From assembly GCF_020360975.1 (NCBI RefSeq), contig NW_025408678.1, positions 1,426,001-1,490,000 on the forward strand: a DNA stretch of 64,000 nt, given 5' to 3'. The DNA is from Hirsutella rhossiliensis. Lineage: Eukaryota > Ascomycota > Sordariomycetes > Hypocreales > Ophiocordycipitaceae. Positions 22,466 through 33,640 of this stretch are shown piece after piece. How positions within the stretch are numbered: the first letter of the stretch is position 1; each line of letters starts with the position of its first letter. The notes under the pieces were generated by a model. That model did no database searches, was not told the origin of the DNA, and saw nothing but the letters and a program-made list of their open reading frames with translations. The position numbers and the translations under genes were made by a program.

Positions 22466-23670
22466 GTGTCACTTCACTTTTGCCTGCACAACCTAGTGGT
22501 TTCCGCACAGCAACCAATATGCTGCTGGAGGCGACGATATTGCACTTGGGCTATCCAAAAGAAAGCTTCCCGAAAACGTTTTGCGGCGGCGAAGGAAAGA
22601 TGCGACCTTACGAAGGCAATGACCGCCACAGCTTTCTCGAGGTGGAGCGGCCACCGTGACTTGGGCAAGGAATGCACCATGATCGAGGTCTTTGCAAAGA
22701 GAGACCAGATTGACTACATGATCAACGCTCCGATCATGATCGTTGCGATGATGCTAAGGGTTCTTCGTGGCGTCAAAGGCAAGTCTGACGTTGTGTCGAA
22801 AACCTTCATCGAACACAAGCTTTTGACGAATCTACCTACGGCGATCCAACGATGGGAAGACAATCGTCATGAGACATTCTTCCCAATAATATATCCCCCA
22901 TTGGCCTCTTGCTTCATAAAGGGATCAAAAATGGAGACTTGGAAAGCCCTAAACGTGGCGGGCGAATTGACAACCGATATTGACGATAAAGACGATAATA
23001 ACGACGACGACAATATAGTCGAACCGGGCGACAAAGGCAAAGATATAGAAAACCCAGCCGTCCCGAGGCCGGGATCAGAGCTGCTTCGTGAAGCAGAACT
23101 TTAGCACCAGGGGAACAACGCCAAACCGACCATCTTGCATCAACCTGCTCTTACAAATACAACACTGATCAATTTTCCTGCAACCGACGATAACGAGGCA
23201 AATGGGCGCGACAGTATAAATCACCCAACCAATCGACGCCTGCTGCCAAGCACGTTTACCTTTAACAAGACACAAATCATCACTCATGCGATAGTCATAG
23301 AGGAATATCGCGCTATTTTGCAGAAGACCAAGACTTATCCGCCCGACTCGAAGCAGTTGCTTGCCGACATCCAGTCGAACGTAGACCTAGCGAAGCTCCA
23401 AGTCATGAACCCAGACGATCGGTTCTTTCTTGAGCTCTGGGTGACGAAGTACGCTGGACCCCATTTAGACATCGCTCGAACATTTCGACGGACATAAAAA
23501 TGTGACGCCGAAACCATCACCGTAGTCGAAGGCGACCAAAAGATCGACGTCCCGGTGCATACAGATCGTCCACTACGAGAAATCGTAAATGATCTGCATA
23601 TACTAGGACAACAACCGCCGCCGCCGACGCCGACGCCGACGCCGCTGCCGACAGCGACACAGCCGTAAGA
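22466..23670 (+). pseudogene. decayed or unresolved coding stretch, unknown product
   Basis: Two open frames (22466-23104 and 23135-23497) and a third short piece (about 23506-23670) lie head-to-tail on the plus strand and look protein-like. The first contains IEHKLLTNLPTAIQRWEDNR and a DDKDDNNDDD acidic run. The second contains NPDDRFFLELWVTKYAGPH, and the third IDVPVHTDRPLREIVNDL followed by a proline-threonine tail. The joints are stops or frame changes without convincing splice sites, so this is either a pseudogene or a gene with introns I could not place. I do not recognise the family. Nearby sequence is relic-rich, favouring decay. Confidence 0.3.
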
Positions 23671-23945
23671 ACCAGAGGAGCCGGACAAAATGACGGGCTG
23701 GCGGCGTTGGTATAATATATCTTGAAAATAGGGCGCGTGCGCAGATAGCAAGCAATATGCTGATGTGCAATTAGCAATACTCTTTACTAGATTCGGCACC
23801 GATCACAAAAACATAGGGGCGGGTAATTACGGGCACGGGCACGGACACGGGCACCAACTGTACATTCTTTTGTGTCATGGATAACAAGTACAGTACGCTT
23901 TAGCACCGTAGAACAACCGCGTCTAAGTAATTGATAGTAGGCGAG

Positions 23946-24410
23946 TTAGATTGGGTATAGGTGGTCAAGCCGAACGATGTGGAAGGCATCATCATCGCCA
24001 CCTCCAGCTCGCAGAGAAAGAACGTAGTCTGGAACCCATATGCTGCCGGCTTCCTTGATCAGGACCAGCTCCACCGTACCAAATGCGCGATCCGTCGGGA
24101 AGCCGTATTGGATGTCCTCCGTGAAATTGAATTGTGGCGCCTTGATCTCTCCTCCCTCGCCTTGCCGAAACTGCGGCAGCATGTAACTAGATACCCGTAC
24201 GACTGTGACGACTGACATGGGAGGGGGAGCATGCAGTTGAAGTTCTCGAAATGGTCCCTAAGCAGAGACAGGGCCTCGGGCTTAGGCGGCAGGGGCCGGA
24301 AGACGGGGCGTTGGAACAGATGGCAGAAGACTTCAGGTTTCCAGTTGGTCCACTTGTGATCGTCGATGGACACCTCGGAAAGCATTTTGGCGAACGAATC
24401 GTCGCCCGTC
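23946..24410 (-). pseudogene. fragment resembling the middle of a fungal zinc-cluster transcription factor
   Basis: Minus-strand sequence from about 24400 to 24220 reads [20 protein letters not shown], then [18 protein letters not shown] and [10 protein letters not shown]. This strongly recalls the start of the fungal-specific transcription factor domain (LPPKxEAxxLLxxYFxxFNxxxPL). It then breaks. A following frame (24218-23946, [18 protein letters not shown] and so on) is not recognisable and may be unrelated. There is no zinc-cluster Cys6 motif nearby, and no start or intact C-terminal domain. I read it as a relic of a regulator gene; it could instead be an exon of a gene whose other exons are lost in the decayed sequence. 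Confidence 0.4.
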
Positions 24411-24419
24411 TTCTCACCT

Positions 24420-25128
24420 ACTGGATACCTCTAGGGGGGGAAGATGGAGAAGCCAGACGAGGATCCTGCAAATGGTCAGCCGAGGAATGCAAGGCAGTGT
24501 CAGTGTGGAGCGTCTCGTACCAATATATCGCGTCTCGCCGCACACCGCTTATCTCTCGTTTCCAAGATAGTATAGACTTATATATGGGCTTTTTTACTAT
24601 TCACTCGTAGTCTACAGCTTCGCTGCATCGTGAAGCGGAACAATAAAAGCTGAGCTGCAGTATAACCATGGCAAGGGATCGAAACTGACAGCCCAATGAA
24701 TGATACACCGGACCGACGGATCTCGATCGGTCCAGGCCAATATCGGCGATTTAGAGCCATGTTGGCGATTGTCATGTCACGGCAAAAAACCCGCACGGGC
24801 TGCTGTCCAATCAAAGTCTGCCAAGGCGGAAAATATCGCGACTCTTTAAGGATTCATAGGCACGTAATATCCAGAGCGATGTTCACTGGTGGCACAGGAG
24901 AATGCGTCAGGGTAGGCCACGTATTCGGAGGGCGTTGGTGCAGCCACTCGGGCTATTGAAGACTAAATAGTGAGGGGGAAATAGAATAGATCTTCGATAA
25001 AACGGCTAATGGGAAATGCACAAATACCAGACGTCTCCCTGCTCAATCTTGCTTCCCAAGAACAGTTCCAATAGACAGACTACTTTCAAGTTCCCGATTC
25101 TCATCGTTCATCCGGTATACCTCTCAAG
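24420..25128. other. intergenic region upstream of the small four-exon gene
   Basis: About 700 bp with no supported gene. The last 60 bp before 25129 are C/T-rich, a plausible leader. Confidence 0.35.
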
Positions 25129-25633
25129 ATGACCAGTGAACCTACAACGGCAGCTGAGCCTACCAATGACCAAATTGATTTTGAAGGCATCGTCCCTCAA
25201 AACACTGCCTATGTATGTCAACATCTTTATTAACCCTAGGGGTTGTGGGTTATATGATCTAGGGCTAAATTTTAGAACAGGTCAAATGGGATGTGAAAGG
25301 TGGTAAAGATCGCACGCATGAACCACGACTTGACACAAATTACACTCTCGAGGGTTCTCCGTAAGTGAGGTATCTTTCCCCTAGCTAATTACTGGGATTA
25401 ACCCTTGTATAGCAATATCCAGGGTATTGAAATCAAAAGCACTATTAATGTCAAAGTGCTGTGCTGGTCGTAAGTGCCGATCCTTGAAAATTAGACTGAG
25501 AATATGCAATGACAAGTATTTTAGTGGCTCTAATCCAAGTGGCAGCGCAAATATTGTACTTGATGGGCCTACTAATGGCAAGCATAAAATCGACCCTAGG
25601 AGGCTCGGGTCGTACCGCGTTGAAGGCCGTTAA
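25129..25633 (+). CDS. small hypothetical protein with three introns
   Basis: Four small exons, 25129-25212, 25281-25360, 25413-25469 and 25525-25633, join with consistent phases (0, 2, 2) into a 109-aa protein. Donors are GTATGT, GTAAGT and GTAAGT; acceptors are ACAG, ATAG and TTAG. Three clean introns of about 52-68 bp in 500 bp, all preserving the frame, are unlikely by chance, so I call it real. The product starts MTSEPTTAAEPTNDQIDFEG and has no signal peptide or membrane segment. It is rich in Thr, Asn, Gly and beta-prone residues (YVKWDVKGG, TLEGSP, STINVKVLCWS) with a basic end. I do not recognise a family. Its position among relics suggests a lineage-restricted gene. The last exon end (stop at 25631) is the least certain. 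Confidence 0.55.
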
Positions 25634-26150
25634 TGAAGCTTCACAGCCCTAGATCCAGTTCTCGATGATATTGGGGATTCCAGTGTCGCTGACCAAATTG
25701 AAACTTTCTGCGGCAGGCTGGTGATCTAGTTGTGTTGTTGATCCTTGTCTATTAGTTTACTCGAATGACTTCTGTCATATCTAGTCAAGGATGCAATAAT
25801 CGAATTGAGTTCCTATGGATGTGTGCTGAACATACCTAGGTGCTATAACATTGACTTGTATGCTTACATAGTCCGGTCACGTCAGGGTATGCACTCACCT
25901 ATGTCGCTGACGAACGTTGCACACGTCATGGGGTGTTCTCCCGTTGTACCTCGGGCTTAAATCTACAAATCGCGATGTACATGTCGTTACCGTATATCGC
26001 AGTTATGACCAGACCCGATATAGCATAAGCAGCTCGCGAGATTCTTGATAAACCCATCGCCTAAACACCTTGCCGCAGTCAACCATTAAATCCATTATTT
26101 TTATGCAACGAGATTCCTAGCGATTATTTACGATGGAGCGCACCAAAGAG
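25634..26150. other. gene-free AT-richer stretch
   Basis: No gene is supported. Composition is balanced to AT-rich, without long frames. It may include the upstream decayed part of the Copia relic that becomes readable at about 26170. Confidence 0.35.
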
Positions 26151-26600
26151 AGGCGCTTATAATCGCGGGCGACGCATCATTTAGGGATAGCATCAAGACC
26201 CGCCGTTTATTGCAGGGATATATAATGATGCTATTCAGCAGACCTATCATATAGAAAGCTAGTCTCTAAGACATAGTTACGACCTTGACTATAAAGAGTA
26301 AAGCTTTAAGCTGGAGAGAACCACCAAAAAGAGTTACGCCTTGGACCGGCTATTGAGAGATATCTCCTTGGGCCTAGGGCCTTCGAACATCCACTATGAC
26401 AACCTTTAGTCGATCCGGCTCATAGTAGAGGAGAGCTAGGGAACCACGAAAAAGTTGCGGCACGTTGATATCCAGAACATGTGGCTAAAATAAAAATTCA
26501 AGCAGGGTAGGCTCTTGGTAGAATACTTAAAGACCAGTTAGATGCCAGACCCAGCAGAGGGATTGACAGTCGAGAGCGAAGTCCAAGCACTTTCGATTGA
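26150..26600 (+). mobile_element. Ty1/Copia retrotransposon remnant (RNase H and end of pol)
   Basis: Plus-strand translation gives GDASFRDSIKTRRLLQGYIM, then MLFSRPI-stop-KAS, corresponding to the Copia RNase H start (SDASF..D..TRRS.QGY..ML..GPI.WKAS). Further on are HVDIQNMW-like and GRLLVEYLKTS..MPDPAEGLT, matching the C-terminal HVDIHxHWLRQE and MPADGLTK blocks. Several stops (Trp to TAG and so on) interrupt it. No LTR was identified. This is a dead fragment, distinct from the Copia element at 54.7-61.7 kb. Confidence 0.7.
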
Positions 26601-28639
26601 TGCTAAATCTGACAGATAGAAAGAGGGATGTGGACCCCAGAACAGGATAAAAATGCCCCCAGGGCTAGTTGTGTTAACTTCTGGCGGCGTTGACTTGATG
26701 ACTCAACGCTGGGGGGTGTGCCACGTATTACTAGAGAAATCCTAGAATGTTCTGTTTCTATTACTCTGTTAGGCAGCTACTTTACATTCATACTTAACTT
26801 AACGTGGTTTTAGAGGTGAAATGGAATTCTTCAGTTTTAGTGGCAGTAGTAATACGCATACCGTGACATCGCCTCATCGGTATTAAGGTTGACCCACTGT
26901 ACATGAAGAAGCGTGCTGCGACTCGACAGCGTAAGGACAATAAAGGACGGATTCGCGTCACGTAATGAGTAACCACTGCGTCCCATCTCGCTGCAACGTG
27001 GAGATATTGTTCCGGTAGCACAGCAATTCAGGCAAAGACGACCGATGCATCTGTATGAAGAATATGGGTCTTGTAAACGTAAAACAAAGCTTATAATCTG
27101 GATTCCTCATGCTCGCAAGCCGGGGGTCAATGCATTGTTATGGAGAGCAAGATACTGTAAACGTAAAGCAGAACTTACATGGTGGATAGCCCGGTGTTCC
27201 TAGGCGAAGAGGCCCAAGTCGTCCATGGGAGACGTATTGATAAACATATAAATACCCAGAGCTTTCCTACAGTATGGTGGTTGTCAAGCTTGTAATCTCT
27301 CATTCGCTGCTTGGTCAATTTAGGCAGAAGACCAACCATCGTCACCCAGCCGCCTGACCGGAGAGGCAAATCGGTGGCCCTTGGGCGCGTGGGGACAGAA
27401 ACGAGTTGAGTTGGTCGGCTTAGCCCACATGATCTTGGCCGACAGGGGGGGTGACTGTGCAGGCTATTTGTATAAATCAACATCATCCGACTCTTACTTT
27501 ATCTCGCACTCTTCCGGTGTGATCATTAATTAGTAACAAGCCCCCTGGCTGCTTCGCTTCGTGGCCAATTATATTGACCACGGACCTATCAGCTTGGGGT
27601 TTCAACGCTTTTATGAGAGGCGACTTTACGCCGAAGAATGCCGGCCATTTACCTTACAAGTCATTGAGGTCTGAGTGCTCGATTCCAGCTACGTAGACAT
27701 GCCCCGAACGTCTCGAATCAACGCTCTCTCGCCACGCCCAGATTTCTCGAGCCAGTCACGCATTCTTGGCCGAGCATCTCATTGCTTCCGTTTGTCAAGA
27801 ACGAGCAGAAAAGGCTCATTGACCGTGAGAGCCTAGATTTGAATTCCTTGGCCAAGCAACTCGGGTCCGGCAATGGCCAATGCCACTAATGCGAAAGCAC
27901 ATGCAACCTCACCGCCCTCAGTCTAAACTTTCCCACGGCGGCAACATGCTCTTCCGGCACGACGAGCAACCACTGCGCGCCCCAAGCCTACTGCACTTTG
28001 AGACGTGTCTTGGTCAAGGGTCATCAACAGCAGATTCCTAGAGCGGCCGAATGGCCCGTCCATCGGCAGACCTACATGTGCAAGTGCCTTCCGTCATTCT
28101 CGGCTGACTCGCATTGGAGCTCGAGGTCCGCTGCCTTTCCGTCCGGCAAAGCCTCCGATTCGCCACAGCCAACGCGCCGGCTGGGCGATCGGTACTGGTC
28201 GACACATGATGCCAGGACACAGTACGAACGCTATCAACTGCTGCAACGTCGACCCCCAGCTCAGCTGAAGATACCGCCAAGGTTTTCTTGGCAAAGATGG
28301 TATTCTCGGAGAGAGGCAAAACATCGTGACGGAGCTGTTTGGCAGCTGACGATGATTCACATATTGAGTATCGAGGCTGCCCAGGCAATGCACACTGAGC
28401 AGCCATTGTTTCCGTTCCGTCGTCGTCTTTATCCCCAGGCCGTCACCTCGGCGGCCGTGTGCGAGAGCGCCTTACCTCCCATGAATGTCAGGTCACGGCG
28501 AGCCTCTTAAACTGCGGATACAGCTCCCATATTGAGCCCATGCTTCACGTCACAGCTCTACGAGACCTCTATTACCAGCTCGTAGTGCACCCCGCACCTT
28601 CCAGACTGGTGAATACGTCATGTTGAGACATCAAGTGGA
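26601..28639. other. gene-free relic zone
   Basis: About 2 kb with no supported gene. Open frames at 27175-27486 (minus) and 27998-28510 (plus) have some protein-like texture but no recognisable motif and no convincing start or splice sites. The 27.7-28.5 kb part returns to higher GC content and could be old coding sequence. The right edge is the inverted terminal repeat of the Crypton-like element at 28640. Confidence 0.3.
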
Positions 28640-31600
28640 TGTCACAGGTCCGGCTTTGGTGGGCGGTCAGCGGATTACCCCGCAGATTACCGCCGATTAC
28701 CCGCTTGCCCTTGACATCACCTCTGCCGGGTTGATGTCATCTTCGGAGCGCCATAAAGCGCGAAAGCCGGGACCGACGACGACAAAACCAGTTCGACTGG
28801 ATAGCCTGCGTTTGTGCGATCAGAATGCACCCTGTCTAAGGTCCTACATCCTGTCGGTTGCGAGGTTGCGGTGATTTGAAGCATTTTCTAGCCTTGACGC
28901 GCTGGAGCTACAGCGGCGCTTAGCGGATGCATACCCTGTCTACAGGCCACTACCGCTGACTGTAGCGACGCAGCCCCTGACGGCCTGGGGGCACTTTCGC
29001 CGCCAAGGTCCTCGTCATTCTATCAGACGGGTGTTCAAAATCACTGCGCCATCGACTTTTCGCTACCACCGACGTTGAATTGCCCCGACGCACGTTTGTG
29101 TCCCTTTTCGCCTTGCCTGTCCTTTCGGATGGCCTTGAACAACTTATCCAAAGAGCTGGGTCCACGTTCTTCGTCCATTTGCCTCGCCACGATATCTTCA
29201 GTTAAGCCGTCCGACTGGGCCCGCCTCCGAACCTCATCGACGATGATCTTGCGCGTGGAAAAGTAATTCTTCTCTGCAGATGGCCGCCATCGAGCACCCC
29301 AGTCTCGCTCAAGAGAATCCACAGAAGGCATTTCGCCCCAGCCCTGCCGCCAGAGACGCAGCAGCTCCTGTACAGATTTGACAGAACGGGGAGCTTGAAG
29401 CTCGGAGGTTCGCGCGGCCCAGGCGGCTCGCCATGCGCTCTTCCCTGGGCTTGCCCCTGGCCCGCTTGCACCATTCCCTGCTGCTGCTCTAGAGAGAGCG
29501 GAGCGTATGTCGGACCGCCCGCTTGCGAAGGGCCTATCTCGGACCTGAGGACCGTCTCTCGTGGAGCGCGGCGCCTCTGTTGATGAGCTCCCGCGATCTC
29601 CGCATGTTGACCTGCAGCACCTTGGCCGGGGCTGAAGGTGACGGTGTAGGTGGCCTGCGCAAACTCATCCAACTTTGTGCATAGTTCGTAAGAAGCCCCC
29701 AAAAGGTCTAGATGTCTTCGCTCAGCTAACTGCTCGGCTGCGACCTGTTGAGTCAGTACTGTGCGCAGCTTCTCCGCAACCACCGGGATCGCTTTTGAAT
29801 GACCGTGGTATGGCTGTCTTCGTGGTCCCGTGTGCATGTGTCTTGAACTTTGCTGGCGAACGCTTCAAACTCGGGGCAAGAGAAGACCGGATCCTGAAAG
29901 ATAGGATGGTCGGGGTAGGACTCGCGAAGGAAGACAGCGTCCTGCAGGAGCACCTCTCGAAGCCACTCCAGGAGTTCCAAGAAGGCGCCGGCGGCCATGT
30001 TCTGCTCCACCCCAGATCTGAGAAAGGGCTACTGTGGGCCTCTTTCCATTTGTCGAGTTGAGGCCAGACCTGCACGAGTAGCACCACAGGCGGCCTCACG
30101 GTGGCCCGGGGCACGAAATAAGACCCCGACCATTCAGGGTCAAAGTCGGCCACGGCCCTCATGAATTCGAAAGGCAGGAAGTCAGATAGCAGCCGGTCAT
30201 TTGGTCTCCGTTATTCCAACGACCGGCTCGGCGGATCTGTATAGTTCGGGTCAGCCCAGGCCAGGGGTTGGCGGCTTGCCTAGGGCAGATGACACGCCTG
30301 TCCTCCATCCACCCGGCCATGTCGGCGTTTTGCGTCGCCGCCACTCTAGGCGCGTGGCTGACCTTGGAGACCTTGATGCCGGCCTTCTTGTAGAACCTGG
30401 ACGTCCATTCTCGGGCAGTCTGGCCCGACAACGGAGCTGTATATTCGGTGAGTGAAAGGGTCGATGCACCCTCTGAGTTATGGGATTCCGGTGAATGCCA
30501 TCACGCTTACCTTGAGGCTCCTTCGCCGATCGGCGGAGCACCTTCGTTTCATACCAGTCTTCGCTTCTTTGGAAGACGGAAACCTTTCCGCCTTTTCTAC
30601 CTGCCAGCGCCAGAAAAGCCAGAACGCGAGGGCGCCGATGAGACAAGATCGCGGATCTCGATGCCGCAAAGCAGATCCATACTCCATGCGGCCGTGCTGG
30701 TTGGTCTTCCACAGTTCATCACGACAACCAGCGCCTTCGTGGTATACCCTGGGCCTTGAAGCCCTCGTTGGGTAAGTCCAGGGAAAGCAGTCTGCCAACT
30801 CCATCGGCAGGCGGTTGCCGGACCGCAGCAGCATGTGGTTCCCGAGCAGAAAGTCCACCTGCGTCCTCAGGGCGCAGGCGATCTCTCTCTCGGACCATGC
30901 CACGTTGGTGTGGTCGGGTATCTGCGCCGGCGCATACACATCTCTCAGAGTTCCAACTCCCTGTCCATGTATTCCTTCCTCTTCCGGCTCCAAGTCGTTG
31001 CAAGAATGCTGCGTTTGAGCGCCTTCAGTGCCACTCCCGTGGCCGGGCCGCAGGATTGACTCCCGGCTCTTCTGCTCGTCGTAAAGCTTCTGTATGGCCG
31101 AGACGTAGCCCCGTACAGTATTATACTGTAGTTTGAGCGTGGACTCATACAACTCCAAGTCGGAGTCTGACTCGTATTCGCTACCTCCGCCGCCTACAAC
31201 GATGGTATCTGCTGGGGAAGCTGGGTGTTAGTATGATGGGCTGGCTCAGTCCGACGACCACATCCCGTGATCAACATCTGTTACCTGATGGTGCTCTGCG
31301 TCTTTTCACGGCCCTCTTGGCTTCCTGAGCCTCGAGGTGTCGTTTTCTTTCATCGGCGACCCTCTTCCTTTCTTTGGAGGACGTGATGCCACTACCTCCT
31401 TCATGAAGAGCAAGAGCTTTCCTTCATCGACCAGGTCTCCCGGTAGCTGTTGGCCCTGTGGTACCGAGGCCGGCCAAACGTCCGGGATCGCAGGCCAGTT
31501 GGCTTGACACCACTCCTGTGAGGCGGTCAATGCATGGATCTACATGAAGATTGCAGGGCGCGCATGCGGGCTTGCCTTCCATTCTTCCTGCTTGGGACGA

Positions 31601-31980
31601 TAATTTCGCTTCGTATTCTTCGGCTGGGTGTTCTCCAGATCTAACAGGTAGTGCTCAATGGCCGCCCTGACCCGGGGATCCTCTATCGCGTTCGACATGG
31701 TGCAGGCGGTCGCCGTCGCGACGGTGGCAATGGAGGAGGTGGAGGAGGAGGTGGGAGGAGGGAGGTGGAGCGCAACGCGCGTGAGCGAGACCGAAATCGA
31801 AGGTCTCGCGCAGGGCCCCGCGGGCGTGGACCTTCGATTTTGCCGTCCGATGGCGGTAATCCGACTAAGAAAACGCCAGCCCCGCAGGGCCGGGCCTTCG
31901 AAAACGACATGGTTTTGCGTGGGGCGGGGCGGTAATCCGATTACCGGATGACCGGTCAGCCGGCCCCGGGACCTGTGACA
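28640..31980 (-). mobile_element. Crypton-like tyrosine-recombinase element with 12-bp inverted ends
   Basis: The element is bounded by a perfect 12-bp inverted repeat, TGTCACAGGTCC at 28640-28651 and its complement at 31969-31980, giving 3341 bp. Subterminal GATTACC motifs occur three times at 28672-28702 and as a palindromic GGTAATCCGATTACC near 31931. It encloses one recombinase gene on the minus strand. Classical Cryptons lack inverted repeats, so either this is a variant or the repeat is a recombinase-binding pair. No clear target duplication is visible. GC content is high and CA/TG dinucleotides are normal: it was not hit by RIP, unlike the retroelements from 43 kb on. Confidence 0.55.
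29041..31698 (-). pseudogene. tyrosine recombinase (NDC10-like/GCR1_C-type, Crypton) broken by frameshifts
   Basis: It starts MSNAIEDPRVRAAIEHYLL at 31698. Exon 1 (31698-31576) ends KQEEWK at an apparent GC donor (AAG/GCAAGC) and joins EWCQANWPAIPD at 31515. Later pieces in changing frames read LKLQYNTVRGYVSAIQKLYD, TQVDFLLGNHMLLRSGNRLP, HRDPRSCLIGALAFWLFWRW, SHAPRVAA (the H-x-x-R box), IRRAGRWNNGDQMTGCYLT (Tyr nucleophile region) and FEFMRAVADFDPEWSG. A Gln-rich C-terminal part ends at 29041. This order matches the fungal recombinase/NDC10_II family with a GCR1_C-like tail. I count at least seven frame changes (about 31395, three between 31075 and 30955, then 30600, 30190, 30020, 29760 and 29360; some may be introns). 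The gene cannot make a full recombinase as it stands. Small indels, not CpA transitions, did the damage. Confidence 0.75.
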
Positions 31981-32798
31981 CCACCGAATGCCGCAGACAA
32001 AACTAGTCCCGACCAAGGCAAAATGCGTACTTGGTTGGATAATGTACTCAGCTGAATGATTCATATGCGCTCCTCAGCCGGCAAACCCAGACCAATCTAC
32101 GTGGCAGCTGCCGAAATCGGAAGTGGCTTGAAAGCCGGTGAATCTGATTCTTGACAACAACTGAGACTGGAGGGGGGCAAAGACAAGCTTTCGGGATGAA
32201 TCTGAGTATTGTGGCAGTGGACCTTGAGCATGGACGCACTAATCTCGGACAGAGCCTTGGAGCTCGACAACAATGATTGTAAAGGGCACTGTTAAATCCT
32301 GCCACGATGAATGTTCGTCGAGGTTGCAGGGGATCTTTCACGGAAAATGGCATCTTGGCAACGCATGCATCGTTTGCTCAAGCCGCCAGCGCATCAGTAT
32401 ACCTGAGCGCCCGGGGCGATGCGTCAGAGGCCAGCCAGTCATGTTAAGGGAACCGACGCAGTCTTATATGCACAGAGAATCGCCGTCGGCACGGGCTCTG
32501 GAACATGGCTTGATGCTTCAGCCATTTGAATCCGTTGTTTGCCAGGTGCAGACGCAGGTTTCGACAGTGTGTCGAACGCGCAGCGTAGATCCCAAGACTC
32601 AACAAAGTAAGCAAGCGCCGTGGATAAAGGCGGGAGGAAGAGAACGCAGGACGGCAGGACGGAGTCGGATAGGATACTTAAAGCCCGGCAACTCTCCACT
32701 CGGTTCTGACTGAATCTCTTCATCATCAGACTTACCTCCAGTCTTCCACAATCATCCATCTTCAAGAACACCAGTGTCCCTCTTCAACCGTCAACACC
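31981..32798. other. intergenic region and promoter of secreted protein gene
   Basis: About 800 bp with no supported gene. Near 32670 there is GGATACTTAAAGC followed by a CT-rich leader up to the ATG at 32799, a plausible TATA-like core promoter about 125 bp upstream. Confidence 0.4.
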
Positions 32799-33640
32799 AT
32801 GAAGTCTTCAGCGGCCTGTCTCGTCACCCTTCTCTTGGCTGCCACCCAGGCTGATGCCGAGTGTGTCCCAGGACACCGGGAGACAATCAGCCCCGGCTAC
32901 GTTGTTGAGCACAAGTGTGACTTATTCCGCGAGGGAGACGTGCACAACAACATCGGCTCCAACAATGAATGTGCTAAACTCTGCGAAGCAGCCGCTCGCG
33001 CTGTCTGTTCATATCATCCGCCGACCAAGAGGTGCGTCGTCGGCAAGGACAGCGGAAGGAATATTCCGCGGACTGGGGTTACGTACATGGAGAAGGTCGA
33101 AGACGCCGCCGTCGATGATCCGTTTGCAGTGGACTGCAACGAAGAGAAAGACGCCTGTCTCCTTCGTGAAACCACGCTGAATGACGAGCTGGCCCAATGC
33201 AAGAGTAATGCCGCCTCTTCGGCGGCCGCTTCCGCCACGCTCCAGGACGTGCTTGCGGCAAACTGTAAGTAGGGCAGAGAGTTGCTCACTTTGCGAGCCC
33301 CTGCTGACTCGATATATCCAGGCCCGAGCAAGCATGCCAAGGAAACCACTGTGTCCGGAAAGCAGTACAAGATTTGGTGCTCTCGCTGTAAGTGATGGAT
33401 TCTCCCCTGGACCGAACAGCGAGCTGATTTGCGACAGACCATGATCCTTCTGGCGCAAAGGAGACGCAAAACGTGGACACTCTCGCGGAATGTGTCAATC
33501 TATGCAGCGCCAAGACGTGGTGCACTTACGCACTCCACGGAGTCTACCAGACCAAGTGCCAGCTATACCAGCGCAGCGTGGCCTACACCACCACACCTGG
33601 GATTTCGAATAATGCCTGGCACTGCGCGGTTAAAAAGTAG
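32799..33640 (+). CDS. small secreted cysteine-rich protein with PAN/Apple-like repeats
   Basis: Three exons, 32799-33264, 33322-33387 and 33438-33640, join to 244 aa with phases 1 and 1. A signal peptide is evident (MKSSAACLVTLLLAATQADA, cleavage after ADA). The N-terminal half has KCDLFREGDVHNNIG, ECAKLCEAAARAVCSYHPPT and KRCVVGK. The C-terminal half repeats the plan with WCSRYHDPSGAKET, ECVNLCSAKTWCTYALHG and KCQLYQ. The C-xxx-C...C...C spacing and the aligned 'LaeCvnlC...C.y.....C.ly' pattern suggest two PAN/Apple-like modules. These are joined by an Ala/Ser-rich, probably coiled linker (NDELAQCKSNAASSAAASAT). Such proteins bind carbohydrate or protein outside the cell. I infer a wall or host-interface role; the length and Cys content fit effector candidates. 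Confidence 0.8.

Noticed and set aside
27998..28510. 170-aa protein-coding gene
   Set aside because: Some protein-like texture exists, but there is no motif, no leader and no consistent splicing; it could equally be chance or very old decay.
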